The position numbers and the translations under genes are program-made. The notes under the pieces are model-generated. The model saw only the letters and a program-made list of their open reading frames with translations. It was not told the DNA's origin and ran no database searches. A stretch of DNA of 64,000 nt, from positions 1-64,000 of the forward strand of contig JADYZU010000075.1 in assembly GCA_020852925.1 (NCBI GenBank), given 5' to 3'. The DNA is from Rubellimicrobium sp. (GTDB lineage Bacteria > Pseudomonadota > Alphaproteobacteria > Rhodobacterales > Rhodobacteraceae). Of this stretch, positions 45,396-54,411 are shown piece after piece; within the stretch, counting starts at the first letter, position 1, and the number at the start of each line of letters is the position of its first letter.

Positions 45396-45976
45396 GGGGC
45401 TGCCTCCTGGGTTTGTTGCGACAGGGCGCGCAGACGGGCCTGGAAATCGGATTCGTCGGCGGCGTCGGGCACCTCGACCGGGGCCAGCACCATGTCATCG
45501 GGAATCTCGGCGAGGCGCAGGACCGTCCCGCCCTCGGCTGCGGCCATGGCGCGGGCGGCCTCCTGCGAGGCGAAGGGGATGGTCTCGGGCGTGCCCATGC
45601 CCCCTTCGCGCGCGGTGCCCACGACATACCAGGCCTCGTCCGCGCTGATCCAGTTGCCTTCGCCGGGGTCGTCCCAGGTGGCACCCTCGCGGCCCATGTC
45701 GTTCACATAAAGCGCAAGGATCGGCGCCATCTGTTCGGGATCGCGCGAAAAGGCGATGGCGTCGCGCACCTGACTGAAGAACAGCGGCGCGGGCATCCCC
45801 TCAAGATGGACCTGCGCCTTGGGGCCCGGATGCTCGAGAAGGTCCATCTGGCAGTAATAGCCCACCGTCTCGACCGTGAGTTCGAGCGGGGTCAGGTCAA
45901 CGGCGCGCTTTTCCTTGCAGGCGGCCAGCGGCGCCATCAGCGCAAGGGCAATGAGGATCGGCAGCGGACGGATCAT
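45392..45976 (-). CDS. nosL: NosL copper chaperone lipoprotein
   Basis: 194-residue lipoprotein (lipobox LAAC, Cys about 20) that binds Cu(I) for assembly of the NosZ CuZ site. It has the NosL signature VGYYCQMDLLEHPGPKAQVH with the metal-binding Cys-x-Met pair, then PLFFSQVRDAIAF and YVNDMGR. The start overlaps the nosY stop and the end overlaps nosX, both by four bases. Confidence 0.93.
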   Translation of the reverse strand: MIRPLPILIALALMAPLAACKEKRAVDLTPLELTVETVGYYCQMDLLEHPGPKAQVHLEGMPAPLFFSQVRDAIAFSRDPEQMAPILALYVNDMGREGATWDDPGEGNWISADEAWYVVGTAREGGMGTPETIPFASQEAARAMAAAEGGTVLRLAEIPDDMVLAPVEVPDAADESDFQARLRALSQQTQEAAP

Positions 45977-46797
45977 GGTGTCACCTTGCGGAAGGCACGC
46001 CACGCGAGAAACAGCGTGATCACCGGCCAGATAAGCACCGACAGCGTGGATTTCCACAGCGCGATCGACCCCGCCGCAGCCCCCATGCCGCTGGCCGCAC
46101 CCACCGCCTGCGAGGCGGCGAGGTTGTAGAGGCGGAAGGCATCGGCCGGGTTGGCCAGCAGGGCAGCCGGCAGCACCCTGGTGGTAAAGGCCCCGCCCCC
46201 GTCGGCGACGATCGCCGCCAGCAGCCCCAGATCGTAGAGCACCACCATGAGCAGCCACAGCCCGATGGCCAGGCCCGCCGCCCCCGAGGGCCGCCGCGAC
46301 AGCGCCGACAGCGCATAGCCCGCGCCAAGGAAGGTCGCGCCGAGCATGACCGAACTCCAGCCCAGCCGCCACAGCGCGGCCAGCCCCGCGACCGAACGCG
46401 GATCGACCAGGATCGCCGCCACCGCCGCCGCGCCATAGCCCAGCGCAACCGCAAGCGCGAGGATGCCCAGATGGGCCAGCAGCTTGCCCAGAAGGATGGT
46501 GAGTCGCGACACCGGATAGGCCAGCAACAGCGGCAGCGTCCCGCGCTCCACCTCGCCGGCGATGGCGTCGAACCCGATGAGCAGCGCCAGCAGCGGCACC
46601 AGATAGACCGCCAGCGAAGTGAGCGAGGCCACGATCACCGAGAGCCGGTCAACGCCGACATCGCCCGTGGGCGCGGCGCCTGCCGCCGACAGCACCAGCG
46701 CGAACAGCACCATGAGCAGCGTGGCGATCATCACCCAGCGGTTGCGCAGGGCGATGCGGAATTCGGCCGTGGCCGTGGCAAGGATGGCGCCGGTCAT
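45973..46797 (-). CDS. nosY: NosY ABC permease
   Basis: 274-residue permease with six or so membrane helices, partner of the NosF ATPase and NosD. N-terminal ILATATAEFRIALRNRWVM is typical of this ABC-2-type family; LLIGFDAIAGEVERGTLPLLL and YPVSRLTILLGK are also diagnostic. The NosDFY complex works with NosL in copper-site maturation. Four-base overlaps on both sides. Confidence 0.94.
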   Translation of the reverse strand: MTGAILATATAEFRIALRNRWVMIATLLMVLFALVLSAAGAAPTGDVGVDRLSVIVASLTSLAVYLVPLLALLIGFDAIAGEVERGTLPLLLAYPVSRLTILLGKLLAHLGILALAVALGYGAAAVAAILVDPRSVAGLAALWRLGWSSVMLGATFLGAGYALSALSRRPSGAAGLAIGLWLLMVVLYDLGLLAAIVADGGGAFTTRVLPAALLANPADAFRLYNLAASQAVGAASGMGAAAGSIALWKSTLSVLIWPVITLFLAWRAFRKVTP

Positions 46798-47693
46798 TGC
46801 CCGTCCCTCCGGCTGAAATGGCTGTAGATATCCTCGAGCGAGGGCGGGATCACGTCGAGATCGGCGACCCTGTCGCCGAATCCGGCAATTCGCGCCAGCA
46901 GCGCCAGTTTTTCCGCCTGCGGGCAGGTCAGCCGCAGGATGCCGTCGGTGCCGGCCTCGGCCCCCGGAAGATCGGCCAGAAGCGATGCGCCCTCGCCCGG
47001 CGCGGGGGTCACCAGCATCGCCACCGGCAAGGCCGCCTCGTGGCGCAACTCGGGCAGGGTGCCGGTCGCGACCAGCCTGCCCTTCGAGACGATGAGGATC
47101 CGGTCGGTGCGGGCCTCGACCTCGGTCAGGGCGTGCGAGGACAGCAGGATCGCGGCCCCCTCGGCCGCCAGCCCGTCGAGAAGCGCGTAGAAATCGCGCC
47201 GCGACACCGGATCGAGGCCGGACGTGGGTTCGTCGAGCACCAGAAGCCGCGGGCGCCCGATCAGGGCCTGCGCAAGGCCGACCCGCTGGCGCATCCCCTT
47301 GGAATAGGTGCCGATCCGGCGCCGCGCCGCATCGCGCAGGCCGACCCGCGACAGAAGGTCGATCGCCTGTGACGGGTTTTCACCGCGCAGCGACAGGAAG
47401 AAGCGGATCTGCTCCTCGCCGGTCAGGGCCGGGTGGAAGGCCACGTTCTCGGGCAGGTAGGCCACCTGCGTGCGCGCCTGGCCCGAACCGGGCGCGGCGC
47501 CGCAGACCGACACGTCGCCCGAAGTGGCGGGGATCAGGCCGAGGATGATCTTCATCATCGTCGACTTGCCGGCGCCGTTGTGCCCCAGAAGCGCGACCCG
47601 CATGCCGGGGCCGACTTCGAAGGAAACGTCGCTCAGCGCATCGACTGTCCCGAACCGCTTAGTGAGTTGAGAGATTTTCAAGGTCGGTGTCAT
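46794..47693 (-). CDS. nosF: NosF ABC transporter ATP-binding protein
   Basis: 299-residue ATPase of the NosDFY complex: Walker A GHNGAGKSTMMKIILGL, signature YSKGMRQRVGLAQAL, Walker B RLLVLDEPTSGLD, H-loop SSHALTEVE. Its 5' end overlaps the nosD 3' end by 35 nt, longer than other overlaps in this operon, and its 3' end overlaps nosY by four. Confidence 0.95.
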   Translation of the reverse strand: MTPTLKISQLTKRFGTVDALSDVSFEVGPGMRVALLGHNGAGKSTMMKIILGLIPATSGDVSVCGAAPGSGQARTQVAYLPENVAFHPALTGEEQIRFFLSLRGENPSQAIDLLSRVGLRDAARRRIGTYSKGMRQRVGLAQALIGRPRLLVLDEPTSGLDPVSRRDFYALLDGLAAEGAAILLSSHALTEVEARTDRILIVSKGRLVATGTLPELRHEAALPVAMLVTPAPGEGASLLADLPGAEAGTDGILRLTCPQAEKLALLARIAGFGDRVADLDVIPPSLEDIYSHFSRRDGQ

Positions 47694-48990
47694 CTAGCGG
47701 TCCTGTGGTCCAGCGCCCCGCCACTTCGGCCGCCTGCGCGGCGATGTCGGGGGGGACGGGAATGTCGATCGGTTGCATGAGCGGAAAGGAATCGCGCACG
47801 CCGCCGGGCAGGGTCGCAGGAAAGTTCTGCTGACTCCAGCGGATGAGCTGCACCGCGGGCGATCCCGTCAGAAGGGCCGCCGCCGGCTGCGACCACAGGA
47901 TCTGGTCCATCAGGTCGTTGGGCCGATAGGCGCCGTCGGCGATGCCGTCGCCGTTCAGATCGAAGCCGGGGTTGTCGGACCAGTAGTTGCCGTGTCCGTC
48001 ATGGCTCCATTCCAGATAGCGGGTGCCGACGAATTTCACCTGTTCCTGATTGCCGATGAAGGCGTTGGCGGTGATGACATTGCGTTCCGATCCGGCGGTA
48101 TAGTGGATGCCGATGCCGCAACCCTCGAAGCGGTTGTTGTAGATCAGGTTCAGGCTGGCGTTGTAGACGAACAGGCATTTCTTCGTGCCGCCCTGCACCA
48201 GGTTGCCGCTGATGTCGGCATTGTTGGCATAGTTCAGCGCGATGCCGTGGTCGCGGTCGCCCAGACTCAGGTTGTCCTGCACCACGGCGCGATCCGAATT
48301 CATCACCGCGAATCCGAGGTGGTTGCCGATCGAGACATTGCCGATCAGTTCGGTGTTGCGGGTATACATGAAATGCACGCCGAACCGCAGGTCGCGGAAG
48401 GTGTTGTCGCGATAGAAGCTGTCGGACGATGCGTTCGAGAAGATGCCGTCGCGCCCGTAGCGGATCGAGTTCCCCTCGATCAGCGTGCCGGGGCTGTTCC
48501 AGATGTAGATGCCGTTGCCGCGTTCGTTCATGTGCAGCACGCGGGTGCCGATGATCTCGTTGCCGGTCACGCGGGCGTCATGGCCGCCGTGCACGTCGAT
48601 GCCGTGCATGTTCTCGAAGAGATACAGGTTTTCGACCACGGCGCGGTCGGCCTCGCGGCGGATCTTCACGCCCGAGTCCAGATCCTGGTTGCGGTGCCCC
48701 GACCCGGTGACGGTGAACCCCGAGAGCGTCACGTCCGGGGCGTCGATGGTCACGACCGTGCCCTGACCCATGCCGTCGATCACCGCATCGCGGCTGCCGG
48801 TGATGGTCAGGGGGCGGTCGATGGTGACGGCGCCCAGGTGGACGCCGTCATCGAGGACCAGCACATCGCCGGGGTGCGCCCCGGCGATGGCCCGTGCCAG
48901 GCAGCCCTCGCAAGGCGCCACGCTGCGCTCTTCCGCCAGGGCGGGAAGGGCTGCGGCAAGGGCGACAAAGGCAAGGACGTGCCTGATCAT
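47659..48990 (-). CDS. nosD: NosD periplasmic copper-site assembly protein
   Basis: 443-residue periplasmic protein with signal peptide (MIRHVLAFVALAAALPALA) and a right-handed beta-helix of CASH/PbH1 repeats (examples: ENMHGIDVHGGHDARVTGN, YGRDGIFSNASSDSFYRDN, DHGIALNYANNADISGN). A Trp/His-rich YLEWSHDGHGNYWSDN segment is near residue 340. It couples NosFY transport to NosZ maturation. The ATG at 48990 lies two bases after the nosZ stop. Confidence 0.95.
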   Translation of the reverse strand: MIRHVLAFVALAAALPALAEERSVAPCEGCLARAIAGAHPGDVLVLDDGVHLGAVTIDRPLTITGSRDAVIDGMGQGTVVTIDAPDVTLSGFTVTGSGHRNQDLDSGVKIRREADRAVVENLYLFENMHGIDVHGGHDARVTGNEIIGTRVLHMNERGNGIYIWNSPGTLIEGNSIRYGRDGIFSNASSDSFYRDNTFRDLRFGVHFMYTRNTELIGNVSIGNHLGFAVMNSDRAVVQDNLSLGDRDHGIALNYANNADISGNLVQGGTKKCLFVYNASLNLIYNNRFEGCGIGIHYTAGSERNVITANAFIGNQEQVKFVGTRYLEWSHDGHGNYWSDNPGFDLNGDGIADGAYRPNDLMDQILWSQPAAALLTGSPAVQLIRWSQQNFPATLPGGVRDSFPLMQPIDIPVPPDIAAQAAEVAGRWTTGPLDDTDLENLSTH

Positions 48991-48992
48991 GG

Positions 48993-50969
48993 TCAGTTGG
49001 CCTTCGGACGAACGAACATGCGACCGCGCATTTCCATATGCAGCGCATGGCAGAACCACTGGCAGTAATACCAGTATACGCCCGGGTTGGCAGCCACGAA
49101 CGTGACCGAAGCGGTGGCCTGCGGCGAGATCTCCATGGCGACGCCGTGGTTGCCCAGGGTGAAGCCATGCGTCAGGTCGTCGATCTCGTCGAGGTTGGTG
49201 ATGATCACCGTGACCTCGTCGCCCTCGTTCACTTCGAAGCTGTTGAGCGAGAAGCTCGGCGCCACGCTCGTCATGTAGACGCGGACCTTGGTCGGATCGT
49301 TCGGGTCGCGGATGACATCCTCGCACCAGTCGTCGATGTCGATGCCGTCGGCCTCGGCCTGGGCCCGGGTTTCGGCCCACATCGGATCCTGACGATCCCA
49401 GACCGACTTGAGCACCGGGGCAAGGATCGCCGGATCGACCGCGATCGCATCGTGGGGTTCCGCGAAGGTCGGGCCGTCATGGACCAGAACCATCTTGTCG
49501 CCCGAGATGTCGATGAGCTGGTCGTTCTCGGCCTTGAGCGGGCCCACGTTGAGGAAGCGGTCCTTCGAGAACTTGCACAGACAGACAAGCCAGTTGCTCT
49601 GCGCATCGACCGTCTCGCCCATCACCGTCTTGAGGTGGCCGGGCTGGTAGTGCACGTCGATCTTGTCCTTGATCGGGTCCACGGCTTCGCCGGCATAGGC
49701 CTTGATCGCGTCTTCGATGTTCCACTTCACCACCTGGCTGTCGAGGAACAGCGAGGTATAGGCGTTGCCGCGGCCGTCAAAGGCGGTGTGGAGCGGGCCA
49801 AGGCCCAGTTCCGGTTCCGCCACGACGCAGGAGCGCAGGTCGACCTCTTCGGCGGGCTTCTCGAACAGCGCGTCGAACTTGGTCACGTCGAGCACCGTCA
49901 CCGTCGGCGACAGCTTGCCACCGATGCACAGGTGCTTGCGGTCCGGGGCCATGTTGCAGCCGTGCGGGTTGTTCGCGATCGGCACATAGCGGGTGAACTG
50001 CGAATTCGCCTGCTTGCGGCCGTCAAGAACCTTGGCGCCGTTGATCTCTTCGAATTCGCCGGCGGCGATCGCCCGTTCGATCTCGGCGATGTTGAAGATG
50101 ACCACATGGTCCATCTCCGACTCGGTCATCTCCTCGAGGGTCATGCCCATCTCGGAGTTGTAGGAAGTCGAGAAGGCCCACTTGCCCTCGTAGTCGGCAT
50201 CGCAGTTGTCGAGGTTGCCCGAGACGAGCACCTGCCACGCCACCTGCCATTCGTCCGCGTTGACCGCCGTGAACACGTTCACATAGGTCGACACGTCGTC
50301 CATCGTCGTGCCGTCGTTGATGAGCGGGGCCTCATCCTCGCCGTTGCAGAAGACGTAGTTGGAGCGCGGCCACTTCTGCGGACGCAGGCCGTGGATGGCC
50401 TTGGCGTTCGGAACCTCGAGGATCGCGTCGCACTTCATCACGTCGGCACGAACCCGCGCCACGCGGGTGTTAGCCTTGTCGTTCATGAACAGGTAGCGGC
50501 CGTCGTACTTGCCCTCGGTAAAGGACATGTGGACGTGGTGCAGGTCGCCGTGGTCGTGGATGCGCTTGCCGTTGGCGGCAAGGTGCTTCTTCGTCTTCTC
50601 GGTCATCGTGCGCTCGTGGATGCGCAGCGATTCGTTCGTCTGGCCCCAGCCGGTGGCCGAGCAGCGGTTGAACACCGGCACCCGCATCAGCTCGCGCATC
50701 GACGGGACGCCGAGGATGCGCATCTCGCCGCTCTGGCCCGAGGACCAGAAGCCGTAATACTGGTCAAGCTGGCCGGGCGCGATGTTGAACTCGCTCGTGG
50801 CCTGGGCCGCGGCCGGGGTGCCCGCCGCAACCGCGACGGCCGCACCCGCACCGATGGCCGCCGGGCCAAGCGCGAGGCGCCCGCCGACGGCGCCGGCGAT
50901 CGCCGCGCCTCCGGCAGTGGCGCCGAGCAGCGCACGCCGGCTCAGTCCCTTGTTCCGTTCCGTTTCCAT
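48993..50969 (-). CDS. nosZ: Nitrous oxide reductase, clade I
   Basis: 658-residue periplasmic multicopper enzyme reducing N2O to N2. The twin-arginine leader ([12 protein letters not shown]) marks clade I. The CuZ ligand motif [12 protein letters not shown] is in the N-terminal beta-propeller, with [14 protein letters not shown] and [10 protein letters not shown] supplying further His. The C-terminal cupredoxin domain has the CuA motif [14 protein letters not shown] (C636, C640, H644, M647). The ATG at 50969 is preceded by GGGAGACGG. The 214-nt gap to nosR may hold a secondary promoter. Confidence 0.97.
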   Translation of the reverse strand: METERNKGLSRRALLGATAGGAAIAGAVGGRLALGPAAIGAGAAVAVAAGTPAAAQATSEFNIAPGQLDQYYGFWSSGQSGEMRILGVPSMRELMRVPVFNRCSATGWGQTNESLRIHERTMTEKTKKHLAANGKRIHDHGDLHHVHMSFTEGKYDGRYLFMNDKANTRVARVRADVMKCDAILEVPNAKAIHGLRPQKWPRSNYVFCNGEDEAPLINDGTTMDDVSTYVNVFTAVNADEWQVAWQVLVSGNLDNCDADYEGKWAFSTSYNSEMGMTLEEMTESEMDHVVIFNIAEIERAIAAGEFEEINGAKVLDGRKQANSQFTRYVPIANNPHGCNMAPDRKHLCIGGKLSPTVTVLDVTKFDALFEKPAEEVDLRSCVVAEPELGLGPLHTAFDGRGNAYTSLFLDSQVVKWNIEDAIKAYAGEAVDPIKDKIDVHYQPGHLKTVMGETVDAQSNWLVCLCKFSKDRFLNVGPLKAENDQLIDISGDKMVLVHDGPTFAEPHDAIAVDPAILAPVLKSVWDRQDPMWAETRAQAEADGIDIDDWCEDVIRDPNDPTKVRVYMTSVAPSFSLNSFEVNEGDEVTVIITNLDEIDDLTHGFTLGNHGVAMEISPQATASVTFVAANPGVYWYYCQWFCHALHMEMRGRMFVRPKAN

Positions 50970-51183
50970 GAACCGTCTCCCTTTCCAAACGGTAGTCGTG
51001 GGCGTGAAATGGCATGGCCCGGACGGGCCATCCCTGACCCCGCGCGCCCCGCCGGCCGGGGCCGGCGGTCGCGTCAGGGCCGTTCTTACGACCGGGCCGG
51101 GTCCGCCGACCGGTGCCTGCCTGATCCTTCAGGGGGTTCAACGGTCAGCGAGTGGTCCGTCCCTGCGGATTCCCGTCTCCCTT
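50970..51183 (-). other. nosR-nosZ intergenic leader with an imperfect duplicated segment
   Basis: 214 nt between nosR and nosZ. The segment next to the nosZ start (50973-51034) resembles 51173-51235 at the nosR end: both begin CCGTCTCCCTTTC on the plus strand, share ACGGT-GTC and continue with a GATGGCCC-type stretch. The duplicated part includes the nosZ Shine-Dalgarno GGGAGACGG. A GC-rich hairpin (GCCGGCCGGGGCCGGC) lies centrally, about 51051. I see no clear FNR box here. Confidence 0.4.
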
Positions 51184-53376
51184 TCAGACGGTCGTCCGCG
51201 CCGTGGCGTTGGGATGGCCCGCGGGGGGCCGTCCCAGGTCTGGCGGCGCGCTGGCGGATGCCTTGGCGCGGCGCTTCAGCTTCTTGATCACGACGGGGCA
51301 GCGATCCTCGGACTGGTAGAGAACCTGGCAATGCAGGCAGTCCACGCATTCGTTCGGATTGATCTCGCCCGTCGGATGGATGGCCTGCACCGGGCATTCG
51401 ATGGCGCAGGTCTGACAGGGGTTGCCGCATTCGTGGTAGCGCTTCAGCCAGTCGAACATCCGCATCCGCGCCGGAATGGCGAGGCCGGCGCCCAGCGGGC
51501 AGAGGTAGCGGCAGTAGAAGCGCTCGACGAACAGGCCCGCGATCAGCAGCGCCGCGACATAGGCCACGAAGGGCCAGGCGCGCGCGAACTTGAGGATGAT
51601 CGCGGTCTTGAAGGGTTCGACTTCGGCCAGATGCTCGGCCTGGTTGAGGCTGACGAGCGAGACACCGAACAGGCCGAGGAAGATCATGTACTTGATCGGC
51701 CAGAGCCTTTCGTGCAGGCCCCAGGGCAGGGTCCATTGCGGCACATGCAGCTTGCGCGCGATCTGGTTGGTCAGCTCCTGAAGCGCGCCGAACGGGCACA
51801 GCCAGCCGCAATAGGCGCCCCGGCCCCAGAAGATCAGCGCGGCGGCGACCGCGAACCACAGGATGAAGGTCAGCGGATCGAGAAGGAACGCCTGCCACGA
51901 GAACCCGTTGATGAACGAGTTGAACAGCGCAAAGATGTTCACGACCGACAGTTGCGCGTTGAAATACCAGCCCAGCACCACCAGCGTGACCGTGAGATAG
52001 GCCATGCGGAAGATGTAGAACTTCTTCTCGTTGCGGGTGGCGAACATCTGGAAGAAGAACACCCCCGTCAGCACCACGAGCATGGCGCCCAGGATCGCGA
52101 TCTTCAGCTTCGAGTCCTGCCAGATGCGCTTCCACAGGGCGGCCTGCGCCGAGGATTCGTCGCTTTGCGCGGCGGCGAGGGCCTCGTCCGTCTGCGCCAC
52201 GGGCGCGGGCGCCAGCGCGCGCAGATACTGCGGCGGCAACTGGTAGCCAAGGTCGAAGGTCTGGAACACCTTCTCGACCGGGCCGACCTCGCGGTGCACC
52301 AGAAGCTGGACGCGGAACGGCTTGGTCGGATCAAAGCCCGAATCGGCCGGGATGCGGAACAGGTCGGTTTCGGTGAACGAGGGCGCGCCCTCGGCGCCGA
52401 TCGTCACGAGGCGGCGGTGATCGCGGTCGCGGAAGCGCACCGACACGTCGTCCTGGATCAGCACGATGCGGTCGAAGATGCCGCCGCGCACATAGCCCGA
52501 GCCCTTGAAGCTGTAGAGGCCGCGGCCCATCACCGCGATCGCGTTCTCGCCGGGTTCGAGCCAGGACACGAGATTGGCCTCGTCGCCCGGCTGAAGCACC
52601 GCTTCGCCGATGCGGGGCACCGACACGAGGCCCACATACATGTCGATGAAGGTCGCGTCGCCCGGTTCGGTCAGGGCGCGTTCGGCGGCGCGCGGATCGG
52701 GGGTCTGCGCGAAGGCCGCGTTCACCTGTGCCACATCGAGCGACAGCCGCCGCAGCGTGCCGTCCCCCTCCATCTGTATCCAGTCGCCGGCGGGCGGGGC
52801 GTCGGGGTTGATCTCGAACTGCGGGCCGGTGTCGGCCACCTCGGCGGCAAGCCCGCCCAGGCCCAGCGCGCGCGCCACCCGGATGCCCGAGCGCACGATC
52901 GAATCGTCGATCACCATCACCGTGACCGTCGCGCCCGAGATGATGTCCACGTCATGCGAGGTGCCGCCCGACTGCGCCTCGGCCACCAGATCGAGGCCGG
53001 TATAGCTCTCGACCAGGGCGCGCACCCGCGCCTCGGGGATGCCGATGAGGACGATCGGTTCGGAATGCTGCACCAGCCGGACGCCGGTCACCGTCCCTTC
53101 GGGCGACAGTGCGACCATGGTGTGGATCGGCTTGCCGGAATAGCCGGTGGTGCCCACGAAATCCGAGGTGACAAAGGCCCAGGCCACCGTCTCGCCGCCG
53201 GACAGGACCGGGGCGACCGGCAGGTCGCTGCGAATCGGGCCGAATCCGTCGGCGCCGGGAACAAGGTCGCCTGCCGCCTGCTGCGGGAGCAGTTGGGCAA
53301 GCACGCTTTGCGCCGCGGCTGGCAAGGAAAGAAACAGACTCAGCGCAAGTGAAAGCAGAAGTCTGGTCAGGGTCAT
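51184..53376 (-). CDS. nosR: NosR, flavo-iron-sulfur regulator/electron donor of N2O reduction
   Basis: 730-residue membrane protein with an N-terminal signal segment, periplasmic FMN-binding domain (GGTSHDVDIISGATVTVMV holds the flavinylated Thr region), several helices, two CxxxCP motifs (YCGWLCPFGALQE, YCRYLCPLGAGLA) and C-terminal ferredoxin clusters (CGNPCQTCAIECPVQAIHP, CVDCLHCQ). It passes electrons towards NosZ and is needed for nos expression. The ATG at 53376 gives a proper signal peptide; upstream lies an FNR-type box. Confidence 0.95.
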   Translation of the reverse strand: MTLTRLLLSLALSLFLSLPAAAQSVLAQLLPQQAAGDLVPGADGFGPIRSDLPVAPVLSGGETVAWAFVTSDFVGTTGYSGKPIHTMVALSPEGTVTGVRLVQHSEPIVLIGIPEARVRALVESYTGLDLVAEAQSGGTSHDVDIISGATVTVMVIDDSIVRSGIRVARALGLGGLAAEVADTGPQFEINPDAPPAGDWIQMEGDGTLRRLSLDVAQVNAAFAQTPDPRAAERALTEPGDATFIDMYVGLVSVPRIGEAVLQPGDEANLVSWLEPGENAIAVMGRGLYSFKGSGYVRGGIFDRIVLIQDDVSVRFRDRDHRRLVTIGAEGAPSFTETDLFRIPADSGFDPTKPFRVQLLVHREVGPVEKVFQTFDLGYQLPPQYLRALAPAPVAQTDEALAAAQSDESSAQAALWKRIWQDSKLKIAILGAMLVVLTGVFFFQMFATRNEKKFYIFRMAYLTVTLVVLGWYFNAQLSVVNIFALFNSFINGFSWQAFLLDPLTFILWFAVAAALIFWGRGAYCGWLCPFGALQELTNQIARKLHVPQWTLPWGLHERLWPIKYMIFLGLFGVSLVSLNQAEHLAEVEPFKTAIILKFARAWPFVAYVAALLIAGLFVERFYCRYLCPLGAGLAIPARMRMFDWLKRYHECGNPCQTCAIECPVQAIHPTGEINPNECVDCLHCQVLYQSEDRCPVVIKKLKRRAKASASAPPDLGRPPAGHPNATARTTV

Positions 53377-53454
53377 GCGCTGGCTCCGCTCTTGTTCGGC
53401 CGGAATCTGGCCGGTCGGTTCGGCCCCCCAATAGGCTTCATGAAGGGGGCGCAC

Positions 53455-53470
53455 TTTGATCGGGATCAAA
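53455..53470. promoter_or_regulatory. FNR/NnrR-type box upstream of nosR
   Basis: TTTGATCGGGATCAAA contains a perfect TTGAT-N4-ATCAA palindrome, the Crp/Fnr-family anaerobic box. Its centre is about 86 nt from the nosR start codon, so a class II promoter (box at -41.5) would leave a leader of about 45 nt. It could be bound by FnrL/FnrP or an NO-responsive NnrR. It lies 254 nt from the divergent pseudoazurin gene, which may share it. Confidence 0.85.
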
Positions 53471-53598
53471 CTCGGCACGGGTTATTCTGCAATGCGGCGA
53501 AACGCGCGTCCGGCGCCCTTGGCCGCCACCATATTTTCATGGGGCGCGCGGGTTTGCCCGGCTGTTTTCCTGCGGGATTGTGTGTCCCGCGCGCCCTG

Positions 53599-53636
53599 CG
53601 ACAAATTGTCGGACAGAAAAACCGTATTGTCGATAC
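53599..53636. promoter_or_regulatory. Palindromes upstream of pseudoazurin
   Basis: An odd-centred perfect inverted repeat CGACAAATTGTCG (53599-53611) is followed by GTATTGTCGATAC (53624-53636), with matching GTAT/ATAC arms, about 90-125 nt before the pseudoazurin start and within a locally AT-richer stretch. They are plausible binding sites or promoter parts, but match no consensus I can name with confidence. Confidence 0.35.
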
Positions 53637-53722
53637 TAGTTAAAGACCGTGCCGGAGCGCTGCGGTGCGGCATGATCCGGTGCGGATCCCGGGGCACACT
53701 GCCCCGCCAGACGGAGAGTGAC

Positions 53723-54157
53723 ATGACTTTCGCAATCAGGGCCGCGGCCCTTGCCCTCATCGCCGCAGCGGCGGCCGGCCCGGCCCTTGCCGCCGAGCAC
53801 GAGGTGCAGATGCTCAACCGCGGCGAAGCGGGCCCGATGGTGTTCGAGCCGGCCTTCGTGCAGGCCGAACCGGGCGACGTGATCCGCTTTGTCCCGGTGG
53901 ACCGCGGCCACAATGTCGAATCGATCGAGGGGCTGCTGCCCGAGGGGGTTGACGCCTTCAAGGGCGACATCGACGCGCCCTACGAACTCACCGTCACCGA
54001 GGAAGGCGTCTATGGCGTGAAATGCACCCCGCATTTCGGCATGGGCATGGTGATGCTGATCGAGGTCGGCGAGGGCGACCTGTCGCAGGTCGGGGAGGTG
54101 CGCCTGCCCCGCAAGGCGGCCGAACGCATGGAGACGATCATCGCCGGGGTCGGCTGA
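53723..54157 (+). CDS. Pseudoazurin
   Basis: 144-residue periplasmic type I blue-copper protein that donates electrons to denitrification reductases including NosZ. Signal peptide residues 1-23 (cleaved after ALA). Copper ligands are H63 (RGHNVES), C101, H104 and M109 in [10 protein letters not shown], with spacing as in known pseudoazurins. The ATG at 53723 follows GGAGAG. It is divergent from nosR, consistent with co-regulation, and followed by a strong hairpin at 54193. Confidence 0.95.
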   Translation: MTFAIRAAALALIAAAAAGPALAAEHEVQMLNRGEAGPMVFEPAFVQAEPGDVIRFVPVDRGHNVESIEGLLPEGVDAFKGDIDAPYELTVTEEGVYGVKCTPHFGMGMVMLIEVGEGDLSQVGEVRLPRKAAERMETIIAGVG

Positions 54158-54192
54158 CCGCCCGCATTGTCGCGCAGCCAGCGAAACACGGG

Positions 54193-54222
54193 GGGCCGGG
54201 CCGCAGGGTCCGGCCCGTCTTG
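54193..54222 (+). terminator. Hairpin terminator after pseudoazurin
   Basis: A 10-bp stem (GGGCCGGGCC at 54193-54202 with GGTCCGGCCC at 54207-54216, one G/T pair) with loop GCAG, followed by CGTCTTGT. Its right arm forms the first unit of a tandem repeat array. Confidence 0.6.
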
Positions 54223-54306
54223 TCCGGCCCGTCTTGTCCGGCCCGCTTTGCCCGGTCCGCTTTGTCCGGCCCGTCCTGCTTGTCCCGTTCCATCCGGCCC
54301 GATGCG
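54209..54306. repeat. 14-bp tandem repeat array (TCCGGCCCGTCTTG, about 7 units)
   Basis: Seven consecutive 14-nt units between pseudoazurin and the TPR gene. Units 1 and 2 are identical, 3, 5 and 7 differ by a few bases, and 4 and 6 are more diverged. The period is not a multiple of three and no ribosome site is attached, so it is not coding. The rest of the 254-nt gap up to 54411 shows no other feature. Confidence 0.85.
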
Positions 54307-54411
54307 CCGGATCGGTGGCATCACGCCGGGCGGGCGGACTTTCGGGCTTCGTGCATTGCCCCCGCCGGGGGGGCGCCCTATGGTCGCGCGACGGCCAGAG
54401 CGGACCAGATC

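Noticed and set aside
50970..51183. FNR box in front of nosZ (TTGAACCCCCTGAA on the minus strand, near 51130)
   Set aside because: Only one half-site fits TTGAT-N4-ATCAA; the spacing and second half are wrong.
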